From Patagioenas fasciata (taxonomy: Eukaryota > Chordata > Aves > Columbiformes > Columbidae), in the NCBI RefSeq assembly GCF_037038585.1, contig NC_092541.1:3035445-3099444 (forward strand): DNA of 64,000 bases, given 5' to 3'. Below, piece after piece: positions 1 through 11,343 of this stretch (positions are counted from its first letter, which is position 1; each line of letters opens with the position of its first letter). Position numbers and translations under genes: made by a program. The notes under the pieces were generated by a model. That model worked only from the letters and a program-made list of their open reading frames with translations, searched no databases and was not told where the DNA came from.

Positions 1-1240
1 TTATAAAATATGATAAATAATTGATGCGATATAAAACCCTCCAAGATCTATGCTGGAAGGGGTGAAATTGTGCTGGAGTCGATAAGCAACCTGTAATCAG
101 TTTTCAGCTCAGACCAAAGGAGAAAGAGAAAGGCGGGGGGGGGGGGGGGGAGTAAAGCACGTTGCTGATAAACCAGCGTCTACCTCTCGGTCTCTCTCTG
201 CTGGAGGAAAAGGAAGGGAGCTCTATTTATCCCTCTATTGATCCCGTCTAAAATTCCCTCCCTCGCACCATTTCCCTGGCTCCGAGGTACTTTTTTCACA
301 AGACTGTACATAATTCCCTCCCCCCTTGACCCTCACCCCCTCACCCCCCCCCCCCCAAAAAAAAAAAAGACAAATGTCTCATTGATACCTAATAGTTTCA
401 GGGGTCTCTTTTCCCAAATGCCATTCAGCTCTAGACCTAATTTATTCCAGTGCCACAGGCTTTGAGCTTCGTATTGAGCTGGCATTTGCTTTTCTTGTTG
501 CGGAAAAGAAAGAGTGCACAGATCCCTTGTTCAGCGTGTCAGCGGTTCTGCAGGGCTCAATCACACAGTCAAACCTCACCAGCTGGCTGATTTGCTTTCT
601 GCTGGAGAAGCAGAGACACTTTCCAAAATGTGGTCTGCCTCAATTTTTTTTTTTTTGGGGGGGGGGTGGGGGGTAGAAAGAAAGAAAGTCTTACAGGCAG
701 GAAAAGCGGCGCAGACAATGGTGGCTGCGCGTCCAGGGTTCGCGTTGTTTCTCCTTCCCCAAGGTTATGCTGCAGGGGTGGGTGAGCATCCCCGCGCTCC
801 TCTTGCCATGGCAGGGCAGCACAAACCAGCTCCGCTGCGAAAATCACCGCTTATTTTATCTTTTTCTCAGCGAGAAGAGCGGGAGGAAAGGAGGGGGGGG
901 GGACGCAGAGCTGGGGATGGGCGAGGGAGAAAGGAGAGGAGAGAAAGGGAAGAGGAAAAGAAAAATCACACATTACCTTCAGGAAGGGTTTCCACACTGC
1001 CTCCCAACCTGTCACCACCCAGGAGCTGCTGCAAACACTACGAAGAGCAGAAGCCCCGGCAGCTGCCCCGCGTCCCCCCCCTCGGCCAGGGCTGCCCGGC
1101 CCGGTCCTGCCCGCAGCATCTCCCCGGGCTCGGGCGGCTTTGATGGCCCGGGCTGCAGCTCCCACACAATTGACTTTTATTTCCTTTCTATCAAAGTGGT
1201 CCTGGAGGAAATGGAGCAGGGTAAAAGAATGATGTCACGG
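1..1240. other. HOXB7-HOXB8 spacer (right part), no gene seen
   Basis: No exon with Hox or other recognisable coding similarity is seen. The open frames here are low-complexity translations of G, C, T and purine runs. Visible content is a 16-base G run near 135-150, a C13-A12 junction at 344-368, a T run followed by G runs at 645-672, and a GC-rich patch at about 1030-1160. The HOXB8 transcript should end close to 1240, so this is sequence 3' of HOXB8 and 5' of HOXB7, which would lie off the left edge. Confidence 0.6.
344..368. repeat. C13-A12 homopolymer junction
   Basis: Thirteen C are followed directly by twelve A. Slippage-prone and likely length-variable between individuals or assemblies. 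Confidence 0.8.
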
Positions 1241-1257
1241 AATTCTCGCTTGTAAAC

Positions 1258-1263
1258 TTTATT
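1258..1263 (-). terminator. HOXB8: HOXB8 polyadenylation signal (AATAAA)
   Basis: The plus strand reads TTTATT, giving AATAAA on the minus strand about 820 bp after the HOXB8 stop. It is the only canonical hexamer in the 3'UTR that does not overlap the stop codon. Downstream GU-richness is modest. Confidence 0.65.
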
Positions 1264-1580
1264 GTAACTTTCTTCCGCCGCTTCCAGGTTTAGACAATAG
1301 AACAAAGTGATGAAAGAACAACAAAATATATCATTAGTTCCCCCAATAAAGTAATTCACGTATACAGTATACATTCTTTTTCACAGTTAACCTAAAGATC
1401 ACTTTACAACTTGCTTCACTGTGCGCATGCTAACTAAAGGAGAGAAAAACGCTTTTTTCTTGTATTTTTAAGAGACATTTAAAAAATAAAAATTATTAAA
1501 AAAATCCCGAACCAAATAAAACAACAGAAGGAAAGTAAAGAGAGAAAGACAGAGAAAGAGAGAGATAACTAGAGCATAAA

Positions 1581-1602
1581 TAGGCAGTTTCATGTTGTTG
1601 GG
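1581..1602 (-). promoter_or_regulatory. HOXB8: miR-196 cleavage site in HOXB8 3'UTR
   Basis: The 22 bases are complementary to the mature miR-196a encoded at 23277-23298 over their whole length, with one G:U wobble (miRNA position 5) and no mismatch. The plus strand begins TAGGCAGTTTCATG and the miRNA begins TAGGTAGTTTCATG. HOXB8 is the classic vertebrate mRNA cut by a microRNA through such near-perfect pairing, so the function is established for the family. The pairing is read directly from this sequence. Confidence 0.95.
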
Positions 1603-1747
1603 ATGTTTGTTTCAATAGCTACCTCCAGTACATACAGATAAACCACAACCAAAAAAACGTGAAAAATAATGTTTAAAAAGTGCACAAATGTAATTTCACG
1701 TAACTCCTATAGCATTGAAAGCTACGTTAACCAACCCACCCCCCAGG

Positions 1748-1785
1748 AAAGAAGAGAGAGATAGAGAGAAAGAGAGAGAGAGAGA
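1748..1785. repeat. GA-rich simple repeat in HOXB8 3'UTR
   Basis: Imperfect GA/GATA dinucleotide tract on the plus strand (CU-rich in the HOXB8 mRNA). A similar interrupted tract lies at about 1530-1565. Confidence 0.8.
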
Positions 1786-2081
1786 ATTTCACAGTCATGT
1801 TTTACATAAGCTATTGCGTTACACTACCACTAGTTAATAACTGGCAAAAGGCAGGAGAGACCTCCCGATCACTTTTGCATACTGTTCATTGTATCAAAGG
1901 ATAATCAGGAAAGTGGTGCTTACAGCTATATTGTTTACAGCAATAAAAGGGGGTTTTTCCCTTCTCTTTTCTATGCATTGTTGTTTGTTTCCCACCCCTC
2001 CCTTACATTAACTGCCATTAACGTGGGGCTCGGGGGCTCTTCACCCCAGCAGCGCTTGCCTTTCAGTCCTTAAAAATCCTT

Positions 2082-3590
2082 TTATTTCTTGTCCGCCTTC
2101 TGTGCTTCCCCTTCCTCGTCCACCTCCTGGGCTCTTTCCATTTTCTGTTTTTCCAGTTCTTCCTGCTCGCATTTGCTGCTGGGAAACTTGTCTTTGTTGT
2201 TTTCCTTTTTCCATTTCATCCTCCTGTTCTGGAACCAGATTTTGACCTGCCTCTCTGTCAATCCCAGGGCATGCGAGACCTCGATCCTCCGTTTGCGGGT
2301 CAGGTAGGGATTAAATAGAAATTCCTTCTCCAGTTCCAGCGTCTGGTAGCGGCTGTAGGTTTGCCTCCCCCTCCTCCGTCCAGCGGCTGCTGGGGAATTG
2401 CAAAGGTTGGGTGGAAGAGGGGAAGAAGAGAAGGAGGTTGAGAGATACATAAACCAGGCTCGGGAACAGGCACAGACACGGTCACACACACCAAACACAC
2501 TCACACGCACCAAACACACTCACCAGGCGCATTCACACACCCCAAACACTCGCAAACACACACGGGCACGGGAGGGGTGGGGGGGGAAAGAAAGGACTCG
2601 CAGGAGCAAAGGCAGGAAGCAAAGAGGGCGAGGGAAAGGCTGCTGTCGGATATCAGAAAAGGGAAGATGGTTATAAAGGAAAGGGGTGATGGTGGCAGGG
2701 GAGGGGAGGGTCACCCACTCCGAGCAGCCCAGCTAAAGCCTGCACTTGCACACTTATTATTACCCGAACCACCACCACAACAACAGACTCCGGCACTTTG
2801 GGATCAGGGGTAAAAACAACAGAACTGCAGCCCGGGGAGAGCGAGAAGCAGCCCCAGCGAAATCCCAAATCAAACGCCAAACAAAAATGAAGGGGCTTTT
2901 TAAGGCTATAAAAGTGCCATAAACTTTAAGGGCGCTTCCTTCCACAGAAAGCCCGGCTCGCTCAGCCCCCAGAAGAAAAGGTCTCCTTCAGGGTAATTAA
3001 ACTATAAAGCAATTTACAAGTGCAAAAGTTTACCCCCATAAAGCAGTAAAATACAGTCACTGGGGAAGAAAAAGAGAGGGAAAGCAAGCAAGAGGGGCAG
3101 AAAGCAAAGCAGAGGGCCACTCTCTGGGCTGGGGAAATGCCTCTCGCTGTCCTTTCCATCTCGGCTCACCTTGCGGTCGCATCCAGGGGAAGAGCTGGGT
3201 CGGAGAAGGGCTCTGCTCCGAGCTCTCCGGCTCCTCGCCGAGGCCGCTGGCAGCGAGCTTGCAGTCCGTGTACTGCACCAAGTCCGAGTCCTGCGCGCCG
3301 AACAGGCTCTGCCTTTGCAAGGGGTCGTAGCCATAGAAGTTGCTGGGGTCCCCATGGCACGCCACGGCGCAGGGATTCTGTTGGTAAGGGGAGCTGGAGA
3401 GCGACGATGCTCCGTGGTAGAACTCCTGGATTTGGGTGGGGTGCTGGAAGGTGCCCCCCGTGCTGGGTCCGTACACCACCGTGGGTCTGCCCCCCAGATC
3501 CTGAGCGAACCCGCAGTCATAGTAATTGGGACGCAAGGAGTCTCCGGTTTTGTATTTGGAGAAGAGTGAGTTGACGAAATAAGAGCTCAT
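2082..3590 (-). CDS. HOXB8: HOXB8 homeobox transcription factor (two exons)
   Basis: Join on the minus strand: exon 1 3590-3170, exon 2 2389-2082, 242 residues (human 243). Exon 1 starts [16 protein letters not shown], the typical Hox8 N-terminus, and ends just after the hexapeptide FPWM (residues 134-137), which contacts PBX. The donor reads CAAG|GTGAGC. The acceptor reads CCCCAG|CAGCC, restoring Gln-Ala-Ala-Ala-Gly. The homeodomain covers about residues 145-204, with recognition helix [16 protein letters not shown]. The tail is acidic/basic and ends KADKK. The residues that separate paralogs ([20 protein letters not shown] after the homeodomain) match HOXB8 rather than HOXC8 or HOXD8. It is a nuclear DNA-binding factor for posterior trunk and neural patterning. 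It is probably restrained after transcription by miR-196 (site in its 3'UTR). No break or odd residue is seen. Confidence 0.98.
2390..3169 (-). other. HOXB8: HOXB8 intron
   Basis: A 780-bp intron with GT...AG ends, interrupting the gene between hexapeptide and homeodomain as in other Hox genes. It holds a CACA-rich stretch at about 2475-2570 and otherwise nothing recognised. Confidence 0.9.
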
Positions 3591-3975
3591 TTTAATTTCA
3601 ATAATAATATTTGTTTGGAGGAAGAAGAAAAGGAGGAAAAAAACAAAACAAACAAAAAAACCCCAAAACAAACAAAAAAAAGAAGCCAAGCAAAGCAGAC
3701 CACGGGAATCTATTAGCAAAAAAAGAAAGCGCTAAGATGCTAAGCAACGACAGTTTGTGATTTCCAGGAATATAAAAGGAGGATATAATCAAAACTCTAA
3801 GCCTGCATGATATTGAATTCTTTCCTCCCCCCCACCCCTAAAAAAAAAAAAAATCGCCACTTAAAGAGTTCTCGCTTTACATTTCCAAGAAGAGATGCCA
3901 GTTCATAAACAGTTTTCAGTGATTTACTTCAGCGCAAATGAGTTGTTTCATATTTTGCAGTGTCTTTTCATGATC

Positions 3976-4009
3976 ATTTGCATCTATTACCAAAACCTCA
4001 TCCTATTGG
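3976..4009 (-). promoter_or_regulatory. HOXB8: Octamer and CCAAT box upstream of HOXB8
   Basis: An octamer ATTTGCAT lies at 3976-3983 and an inverted CCAAT (plus ATTGG, in CCTATTGG) at 4005-4009, about 390-420 bp upstream of the HOXB8 ATG. Closer to the gene only weak TATA-like sequence is visible (about 3768-3786). Assignment as HOXB8 promoter elements is inferred from position. Confidence 0.4.
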
Positions 4010-4080
4010 CTTCTCCTTACTCCACACGGACTCTGCACCGCATGATTGTGAAAGGAAGAGTGTGAGAGAATAAAGAAGGA

Positions 4081-4145
4081 AAAGCAAGCGAGGGGGAGCG
4101 AGAGAGAGAGAGAGGGAGCGAGAGGGGAAGGGAGAAGGAGGTGGG
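4081..4145. repeat. Purine (GA/GGAGCGAG) tract upstream of HOXB8
   Basis: A polypurine stretch dominated by GAGAGA and GGGAGCGAG. Such tracts upstream of Hox genes can bind GAGA-type factors, but nothing here proves a role. Confidence 0.7.
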
Positions 4146-4564
4146 GTGAATATACGGATTAAATATGTTTAACTACCTACATTAATGAGATATCGCTCGC
4201 CTCACAACAAATCACATACCTAGACCACCCAAAAGATTGATTTTTGGGGAGTGCTGGAAAATTAAAGAGAAGCGCTCGCAGTCGTTAATTTCAAAATTTT
4301 AACGAGGCAGTTTTAGCCTTTTTAAATGTCAGGGTCGCTTTGGAAAACTGTAAAAGAACACGATTTAATTGCTACCAGTTTTAAAAGGTCCTATAAATGT
4401 AATTGGTATTTTAATACAAGTTATCAAATCATACAGCTTCTTACCCTAAACATATTTTAAAACAAACGAGGTAGTCATATTTAACATTTTAATGATCAAT
4501 TTCCTTATTATTGATAAAGGTTTAACTATCACATGAAGGGAATTGCATTTGTAATAGCCCCAAA

Positions 4565-4690
4565 AAAGGCTGTAAACTGTTTAACAAACTATAAAACGCC
4601 ATAAAGCCGGGGATGTTGTTGTTGTTTATACCGCACTACATAAAAGCCGTTAGGATTTTACGAGTTCGTTCCTCTACTGCTATAAACCAG
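4565..4690. promoter_or_regulatory. Cluster of CDX / posterior-HOX type motifs
   Basis: Within 125 bp the plus strand has GTAAAC, ATAAAACG, CCATAAAG, CATAAAAG, TTTTACGAG and CTATAAACC, all variants of the TTTAT/TTTAC core bound by CDX and Abd-B-class HOX proteins. It lies about 1 kb upstream of the HOXB8 ATG. The motifs are visible; regulatory use is inferred. Confidence 0.4.
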
Positions 4691-7309
4691 AGGTTTCGAT
4701 TGGACCCGTCCGCATTACAGCGAGATGTCGAGGTGTCAATATTGAATTAAAATGATTATAGTTTTTCATATATAACATTGACTTTCGGTGGCTCCGCAGC
4801 CCCCTCCCCGCCTCCCTCGTTCGAGATGTGCTCGGGGATGTTGCGAACTCCTGGTTGTGGTTTCCACCTCCAGAACAGACCCGCAGAACCCCCCTGGGCT
4901 GGAGCGGCTCCTGCCCACCCTCACCCCTCCCCAAGAACTTTTTTGGGGGTTTTTCATGATACTTCTAATGAAAACTGGGGCGAGACGGGGGATGGGGCAG
5001 GGGAGAGAGGAGCCACGCTTTCTATTTTATTGGCATTTGGTAACAACGGAGCAAACTTACCCCTAAGATGCCAACGCTGCAATTTTCCACCAGCTAAACA
5101 CACAGGGGGTAGATTTTGAAATTCATTTCTCGCAGTCAGCAAATATTACCGAGATGTGTTTCAGTTAATAACGGCAACAACCCTCCCAAGCCAGGACCCC
5201 CCAGCCCCTCGCAATGCAGCTCTATTTTCCAGTCCTTCAACCTCCACGAAGAATTAAAGACACTGTGTTAAAGCTCTTTTCCCCCCTTTGCCCTGGGTAA
5301 TTCCCCCTGCTTCCCACCGCACCGCTCTGCGCGCTTTGGGCACCAGAAAGGTGGATTCAAGGCGTTTCGCTCGTTCCTGCCTTGAACTGAGGGATAATTT
5401 TCAACCTCCACGACACGGAAAAGAGGAAAAAGTTGAAATGTTACGGCTTGTCTTTGATTAAAAAAAACCCCACCAGCCAAACAACACCACCCACACAAAA
5501 TAAACTTACATTAAAATTAGCAGTGGGAATGGGCAGGGAATTAAGAGAAGCAGAAAGAAATCGAGAGAAAGAGTAAGAAGGAAGGGAAGAAATATAGTAA
5601 CGGAATAAAACTTTAAAGCCATCCTTAGAGAAATAATTTAAGTAAATACGTTTCCTTTATTTTGTGTGGGGATAATTTCAGTCGAGTCTAAGAGCCTTTT
5701 CAAGTAATTATTGTTGTTGGAGTACTTGCAGTGGTATAATTAAGGCTTTTCCCCCCCTAAAAGACAAGTTAACATTTTACTTTTCTCAACACTTTTATTG
5801 TCGATTGAGCAGATTTTGGTTTCCTCTTTGAACATAAACCCCCAGAAATGGCGCACAGAAGTAAATAGAGCTTTGCAGTCTGGGCTGGGATGCTGGAATT
5901 TGCAAGAAAGAAAGAAAATAAAATAATCCACCGAAGTGTTTGTAGGACAGAACCTTTTATGTGTATTTACAGGCGCATTCCCGTCCATTGAAGTTTGTGA
6001 AGTAGGAGATAGCAGGAATTCCTGTTCATCCGTGGACCCCAAGAAGGTGGGAGTGAAGTTGTTCCTGGAAGTGAACATTTTTATCAAGTGCGGTAGAATT
6101 TTATGGTCATGATGTGATGGGAACTCACCAAGGCACCAGAAATCAATGGCTGATCTTAAATCATCCATCTACTGTACCCAGATCCCTGATGAAAGGAAAA
6201 TGTTTCTATTATAAGAAAAAACAAGTGGAGCTGTGTGTGTGTGTCTGAGAGAGGAGATAATTTATAAATACCCGATGAGGGAAGATTTATTGGGACTTCA
6301 CAAGGGAAAAAACTGAAAAAACATTTAAAAACGAGCCCTTTTCCAGGTAAACCTTAACTTTTCACTACTCTGCGTTTTGCTGGATGTTTCTATCATCTAG
6401 TTCTGTTTACACGTGTATTTCATTTTATAGCATTGAAACAAGCGGGAGATGCTGCACCGTCCGCTTTTCGGGGACCGGGCGTATGTTCTGATCCAACTTG
6501 GGGAAACACTTATTCCGAACATACCTATTTATAGCAATTCGAAAGGAAACGTATAGAGAAATTACTGCTACCCTTCCTTTCCGTGTTATTTGGAGCTGAA
6601 GGACGGGAACGTCTGAACATTTTTGTCTTGTGATTTTGACGAAACGAAGGTCGAAATAAAAGCGAACTGATGGAACTGAAAGTTCACATTTTTGCTGCTG
6701 CCGCACCAGAGGATTATTTATATGTATCACAAAACGTAATAATATTTTTAAATTAATTTTCCATTTTGCAACGTTTAAAAGCGTTTCCAAACATTTGAAG
6801 AGAAGACCTCGGGTGAGGAGCAGGAGCGTTACCCAAAGCGGAGCAGGGACACCGAAAATGACCCGTTCAACTTCTAAGAAGCGCATACTGATTATTTTTG
6901 TTGTTCCGGCGATGGCTGCGAATGTCAAATATTCCAAATAAAGAGCCCAGCAAGCTCAGATGGTCCTGAGGGCCAAGGGAAAGAGCCGGGAAAACCGGCG
7001 TGAATCTGCGTGCCCTGATATCTCGGGGCCGCTCTTTCCCCGTCCTGCAAACGCAAATCCGCGCTTTGCAGATAATTAAGCTGTTCTCCCACCTCCGGCC
7101 CAAGTAGCAGAAGACAAAAACCGGTTTTATTTTTAATAATCCCATTTGAATGAATATTTTCAATAGATGCGTGTCCCACCTCTCACCGCATCCCAGCTCA
7201 GAGCCTCCACATTAACTCCCCCCCCGCCTTTATTTTTTAGCCTCACGTAATTTACCCTCAGAAAACCAAAAAGAGAAGAAGCTCTACCGTATAAAACGCA
7301 CAAACCACC

Positions 7310-7620
7310 GCTAATGAGCCCCGCTAATGAGTCCGGATCGTTCCCGCCCGGATCCGCATGTCACGCGGGGCCCTGCGCCCGCGCGCGCGGACGCGCGTCT
7401 CCCGTGGAGCAAGGGCGCCACCTCGCGGCAACGGGCGGCGCTGCAACCGCGGCCGGGGGCGCGCAGGGCGGGGGGGGATCCAGGAAAATGGGGGAGCGAG
7501 GGGTCCCGTTCGGAGCCGGGGAAATAAAGCGGCCAAAATGAGAGAGATAAAAAGAGGGAGAAAAAGGCAAATCGTGTTTTTCCTCCCGGCCCCGCAGCGC
7601 TGAAGTTTTCGGCGCAGAAG
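7310..7620. promoter_or_regulatory. CpG island between HOXB8 and HOXB9
   Basis: A short GC-rich, CpG-dense island (including a GCGCGCGCGG run at about 7380-7390) stands in AT-rich surroundings. It contains the CTCF-like motif described separately. No coding exon is supported, although several short frames are open because of base composition. Confidence 0.55.
7414..7428 (-). promoter_or_regulatory. CTCF-like motif
   Basis: The minus strand reads CCGCGAGGTGGCGCC, which fits the vertebrate CTCF core CCGCGNGGNGGCAG at all but the last two positions. CTCF boundaries inside Hox clusters are established in mammals. Occupancy here is inferred. Confidence 0.5.
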
Positions 7621-10247
7621 CGGCTCTACCCGGCAATAAAAGAGGCAAAATGGGTTTGCTTTTGAAAACCGCTATTGTTTCAAATTCCGAGACTAAACAA
7701 TTGGCCATTCTGCTCTGGAGGGGGAAGGCCAGAGCTGTAAACCCATAAAGAGCTTCCCAAGCCCAGACGTCTCGCCAGAACCTCGAGTGTGTGAGCGCGG
7801 GGGGGGCCGGTGGGTGTTGTTGTTGTTGCGCGCAGGGCTCGGCATTCGGGAGCCTGGAATCGCTTGAAAGGAAAAAGAAGGGGGAAAGAGAAAAAAAAAA
7901 GAACAAAGGGAATCATCCAGAGCGCTGGATTTTCACGGCATCTGCAAGAGAAGAATAAATTAGCCCAAGTCCCTCCCCACCTTTTCTCTCCCTCTCGTCC
8001 CCCCCATTTTTAAATACCTCTTCCCTTATGAGAGGGGGAAAATAAACTTTGTGTGTGACCGAAGCAGAAATAAGAGCATTTACACGTTGGGTTTCCCCAC
8101 ATTCCCAAGTCCTTGTAGTAATTTAGGAGTTCCTGAAAGTTTTCTTGCACTGTTTGCTTTACAGCCGTTTAGTTCCTTAACCTTCAGAAATTTATACCCT
8201 ATAAAGTTTTATAGCGGTCATATTCTTTTATTGCAGCACACTGCACTGAATTTTCCTTTTTTTTATGACAAGTTGCTTCCCTTTCTCTCTCTTCCCTCTG
8301 TAAGCTCCAAATATCTCTCTTCTTCTTTTGTTTTCTTTTCAGAGCTGCCCCAAAGAAAGGATTTTTTTAAGAAGTGAAATATTGCCCTTTAGAGCCCTCA
8401 TTATGTTAAAAATTAGTGGAAAGAGATTCCCGGTTATATTTCTCAGTACCTGCTTCCTGCGGGGCTGAGCAGGTCTTGGGGTTTGTTTGGTGTTTTTACA
8501 TATAGGGATAGAAACACTTTCCGAGCGCTTGTATTTCTTCACGAGCAATAAAATGTCAAACGAATTTGGAGACGGAGCCCTTGGAAAAAGGAACCGCGTG
8601 TCAAAGCCGAGGTGATGCGAAGTGGGGAAGGCGGGTGGGCTTTCCGACTGCTTGGTTTGCCTTGCTAGTTTTGCTTTAGCAAAGTTTTCCTTGGGTGGTA
8701 AGAGAATGAAGCAAAGAAAGTCAAATAAAGCCGCTCCGCGCTTCCCTCCCTAAGGCTGATGCGGGGATGCAAAGATTCAGCCCTCAAAACCAAACAATTA
8801 AACAAGCAAATTGAAACGATAATTTAAAAAATCCACCCTTAAATGTAATCAGAGATTAACTATTTGCAGTTTAAAATAAATAAAATAATATATTTTTTTT
8901 AATTTAGAAACGCGGCGAATTTGCATGGGACCAAGTAACCACTTGCTACCACCGAAAGGAATCATTTTCCTTTGTCTCTGCACAAAATAATACACTTAAC
9001 AAGGCACTGAAGAACGCAGGAAAACACAGTGAAAATATTAGTGAAGTTTCCGATGAAGCGGTATAACACAATGACATATAGCTGCTGTTGTTCTAAAATC
9101 GATTTTTATTCTGGAGCATTAAACATCTCTGGAAAATACATCCGGGCTGATGCTACAGAAGACAGGTTTTCCAACATTTTTTTTTAAAGTAAGCATATTT
9201 CCTAATAAAACGAACTAACATTTTAAATTCTATTTAAAAAGAACCTTATATTGTTGTCTTAAAAATATCCGCTCTTTACCACAACTCTAAGGAAAGTGGG
9301 AAATGCTTCTAAATCCTAGTGGCCGATGGGCTGCAAACATCAATTGAGTCACGAATACGCTTCTGAAAAATATAGCAATGAGGATTTAGGCAAGTCCAGA
9401 CTCAGTTCGAGATATGAGGAATACATCGGTTCAGCATGGAGCAGATTCGAAATTCATCCGTCCTTGATAAGACCCAAATACAACTGAAAAACTTGCCCGC
9501 GCAGCTTGAACACGGCTAAACCAGCTCTATCGACCCTCTATCATTTCAAAAAATAAATGGGGATTTAGGGAAATGATCCTGCTGGCACCAGGTATTTTTG
9601 TTCGCAGCTCTGAATGTCTTGGGAACAGCTTTTTAAACTGAGTTTCGAGGAAGGAGATTCGGGGCTTCGACACAGGGTGAAGTTTGGTTACATTGAACTC
9701 CCTCCGGCAACAGAACGGTTAAAATGTGAAGCCCCCAAGGAGCTACTTCAGGATGGAAAGTTTTACACGAGAAAGTCTAGGCATTCAAAACAAAACAACG
9801 ACAAAACCCCACCGTCCGGCTTAAACACTTCAAGCCTGGTTTCTGCTCGAGTGGAAGGTTTCAGTTTATTTTTACCCCTTTCAAGAGGAATTGGAGCGGT
9901 GGAAATTTCAATGCACGGAGGCACAGCTACTTGATCCTTATCTCTGGATCATGGGAGGACAAAAAAAACCCCCCAGGAATAGTTTCCAAACCCGCAAATC
10001 TGCCTATCGCTTCTCCCCAGAGCAATCTCTGTTCTGCGGATAGAAGGGGTCTTGCAAAACCTGACGCTGAGGATACACAATCCTGAGTCATATTCGCTCT
10101 GGTTCGTCCGATATACGGCAGAAATAAACTCATTTTCTCTATTTTCCCCCCACCCTATTGAAACAAGCCACCTTACACTCGCCTTGTTCCTAGAAAGCCT
10201 CCTGGCAGCTAAATATACACATTTGCACACGAAGCAAACGAGAGAGG

Positions 10248-10253
10248 TTTATT
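10248..10253 (-). terminator. HOXB9: HOXB9 distal polyadenylation signal (AATAAA)
   Basis: The plus strand has TTTATT. On the minus strand it is followed within 40 nt by GU-rich sequence (CGTGTGCAAATGTGTAT), as expected of a real cleavage region. Confidence 0.55.
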
Positions 10254-10896
10254 TCCATATTTTCCATCCACTACCAACTGCAGAACTCTTCGCATACTTA
10301 AAAATCCACAGTAGAAACAGAAAACGAGCTTCCACATCCACAGAAACACAACCACAAACACAGTTTACAATACCCACCATAGAATCAACTGGTACTAACC
10401 CCCCTCCCCGCCCTGGCCCCCCAACCCTCCCTTCCCAACCCAAAGTTAAGCCTTACAGAGATAAAGGGAAACCGGTCCCGCCCGGGCGGATCTGTCAGAT
10501 GAGGAATCGGCTCCGGCCGCATGACAGGAGCCCAGCGAGCTCTACATTTGGTGTTTGAAACGCTTCTTCGGGATGAGGATGAGGATGGGGGATCAGCGCG
10601 GAGCCGCCGCAGCCCCCGGTGCCACCCGCTCCTTCCCAGGCCCGATGAGGGGGGGGGCGGTGGGAAACGTGCTGCTTCAGGCACAAAAACCACCCTGAAA
10701 ACTCAACCCCACCCCAACAAAAAGCACCGAGGATCAAGTATTAAAAGCATCTCAGCAAACAGGAGCGGGAAGAAATCCACCCAGGCTGGGGTTAGCACTT
10801 TATCTCTGCAACAGCTTTAGGAAAAGTCAATCCACAATAAATTATAAATATGCTAGCACTAAGAACACAACCTCCCCCTCCCTTATAGCTCTACTA

Positions 10897-10903
10897 AGGT
10901 AGT
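10897..10903 (-). promoter_or_regulatory. HOXB9: miR-196 seed match (7mer-m8) in HOXB9 3'UTR
   Basis: The mRNA strand reads ACTACCT, complementary to miR-196 positions 2-8. Pairing outside the seed is weak, so repression rather than cutting would be expected. Only the long 3'UTR form would carry it. Confidence 0.4.
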
Positions 10904-11337
10904 TTTTTAACTAGAAAATCCCTTTCTTCCTCTCCTCTAAAAGTTAGGAATAAGTTGGCAGGGGTTCTTCCGCCCCTTTTTCTCCTAAATAATTTACAAT
11001 GCGGCTCTGAGAGTGCCCCCCACACACTCTCTCGCCTCCCTCCCCGTCTTTTCTCCTCTTCCAAGTGACCCAATATAAAACTACCAGATGAAGAGGTTTG
11101 CCTGTAAATACCCTACTAAACTGGCAGGTCAAAGTCACATATCTGCCAGGGTGGGATTCAAATCAAAATCCCGCATAACAAAACAATCTTTAAAAAATAT
11201 ATATATTTTAAAAAAAAGAAAAAAAAAGAGTTGGGTTGTCATTAACCGGCTACCCTGGTATAAAATTGGCGAATTGGAAATGATTTGTTGGGTGCAATTA
11301 AACGCAAGTCTCGCGAACGTGTCTGTCTTGTGGTAGT

Positions 11338-11343
11338 TTAATT
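11338..11343 (-). terminator. HOXB9: Possible proximal HOXB9 polyadenylation signal (ATTAAA)
   Basis: A variant hexamer on the minus strand about 520 bp after the stop. It would yield a transcript lacking the miR-196 seed site. Weak evidence alone. Confidence 0.3.

Larger units (their letters stand above)
1240..2081 (-). other. HOXB8: HOXB8 3' untranslated region
   Basis: This is the stretch between the HOXB8 stop codon (2082-2084) and the only good minus-strand AATAAA (1258-1263), about 0.8 kb. It contains pyrimidine-rich mRNA tracts (GA repeats on the plus strand near 1530-1565 and 1748-1785) and the miR-196 complementary site at 1581-1602. The exact cleavage site is inferred. Confidence 0.75.
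3591..10229. other. HOXB8-HOXB9 spacer
   Basis: 6.6 kb without a supported coding exon or transposon. It is mostly AT-rich and dense in TAAT/TTTAT/TTTAC motifs typical of Hox regulatory DNA (for example 4190-4320 and 4565-4690). One GC-rich island interrupts it at about 7310-7620. The rest (4.7-7.2 and 7.7-10.2 kb) shows nothing I can name. It is probably conserved noncoding DNA in part, which needs alignment to demonstrate. Confidence 0.6.

Noticed and set aside
2390-2519. Reading HOXB8 exon 2 as starting upstream within the intron
   Set aside because: The frame is open into the intron, but the acceptor at 2390/2391 restores the conserved Gln-Ala-Ala-Ala-Gly junction with exon 1.
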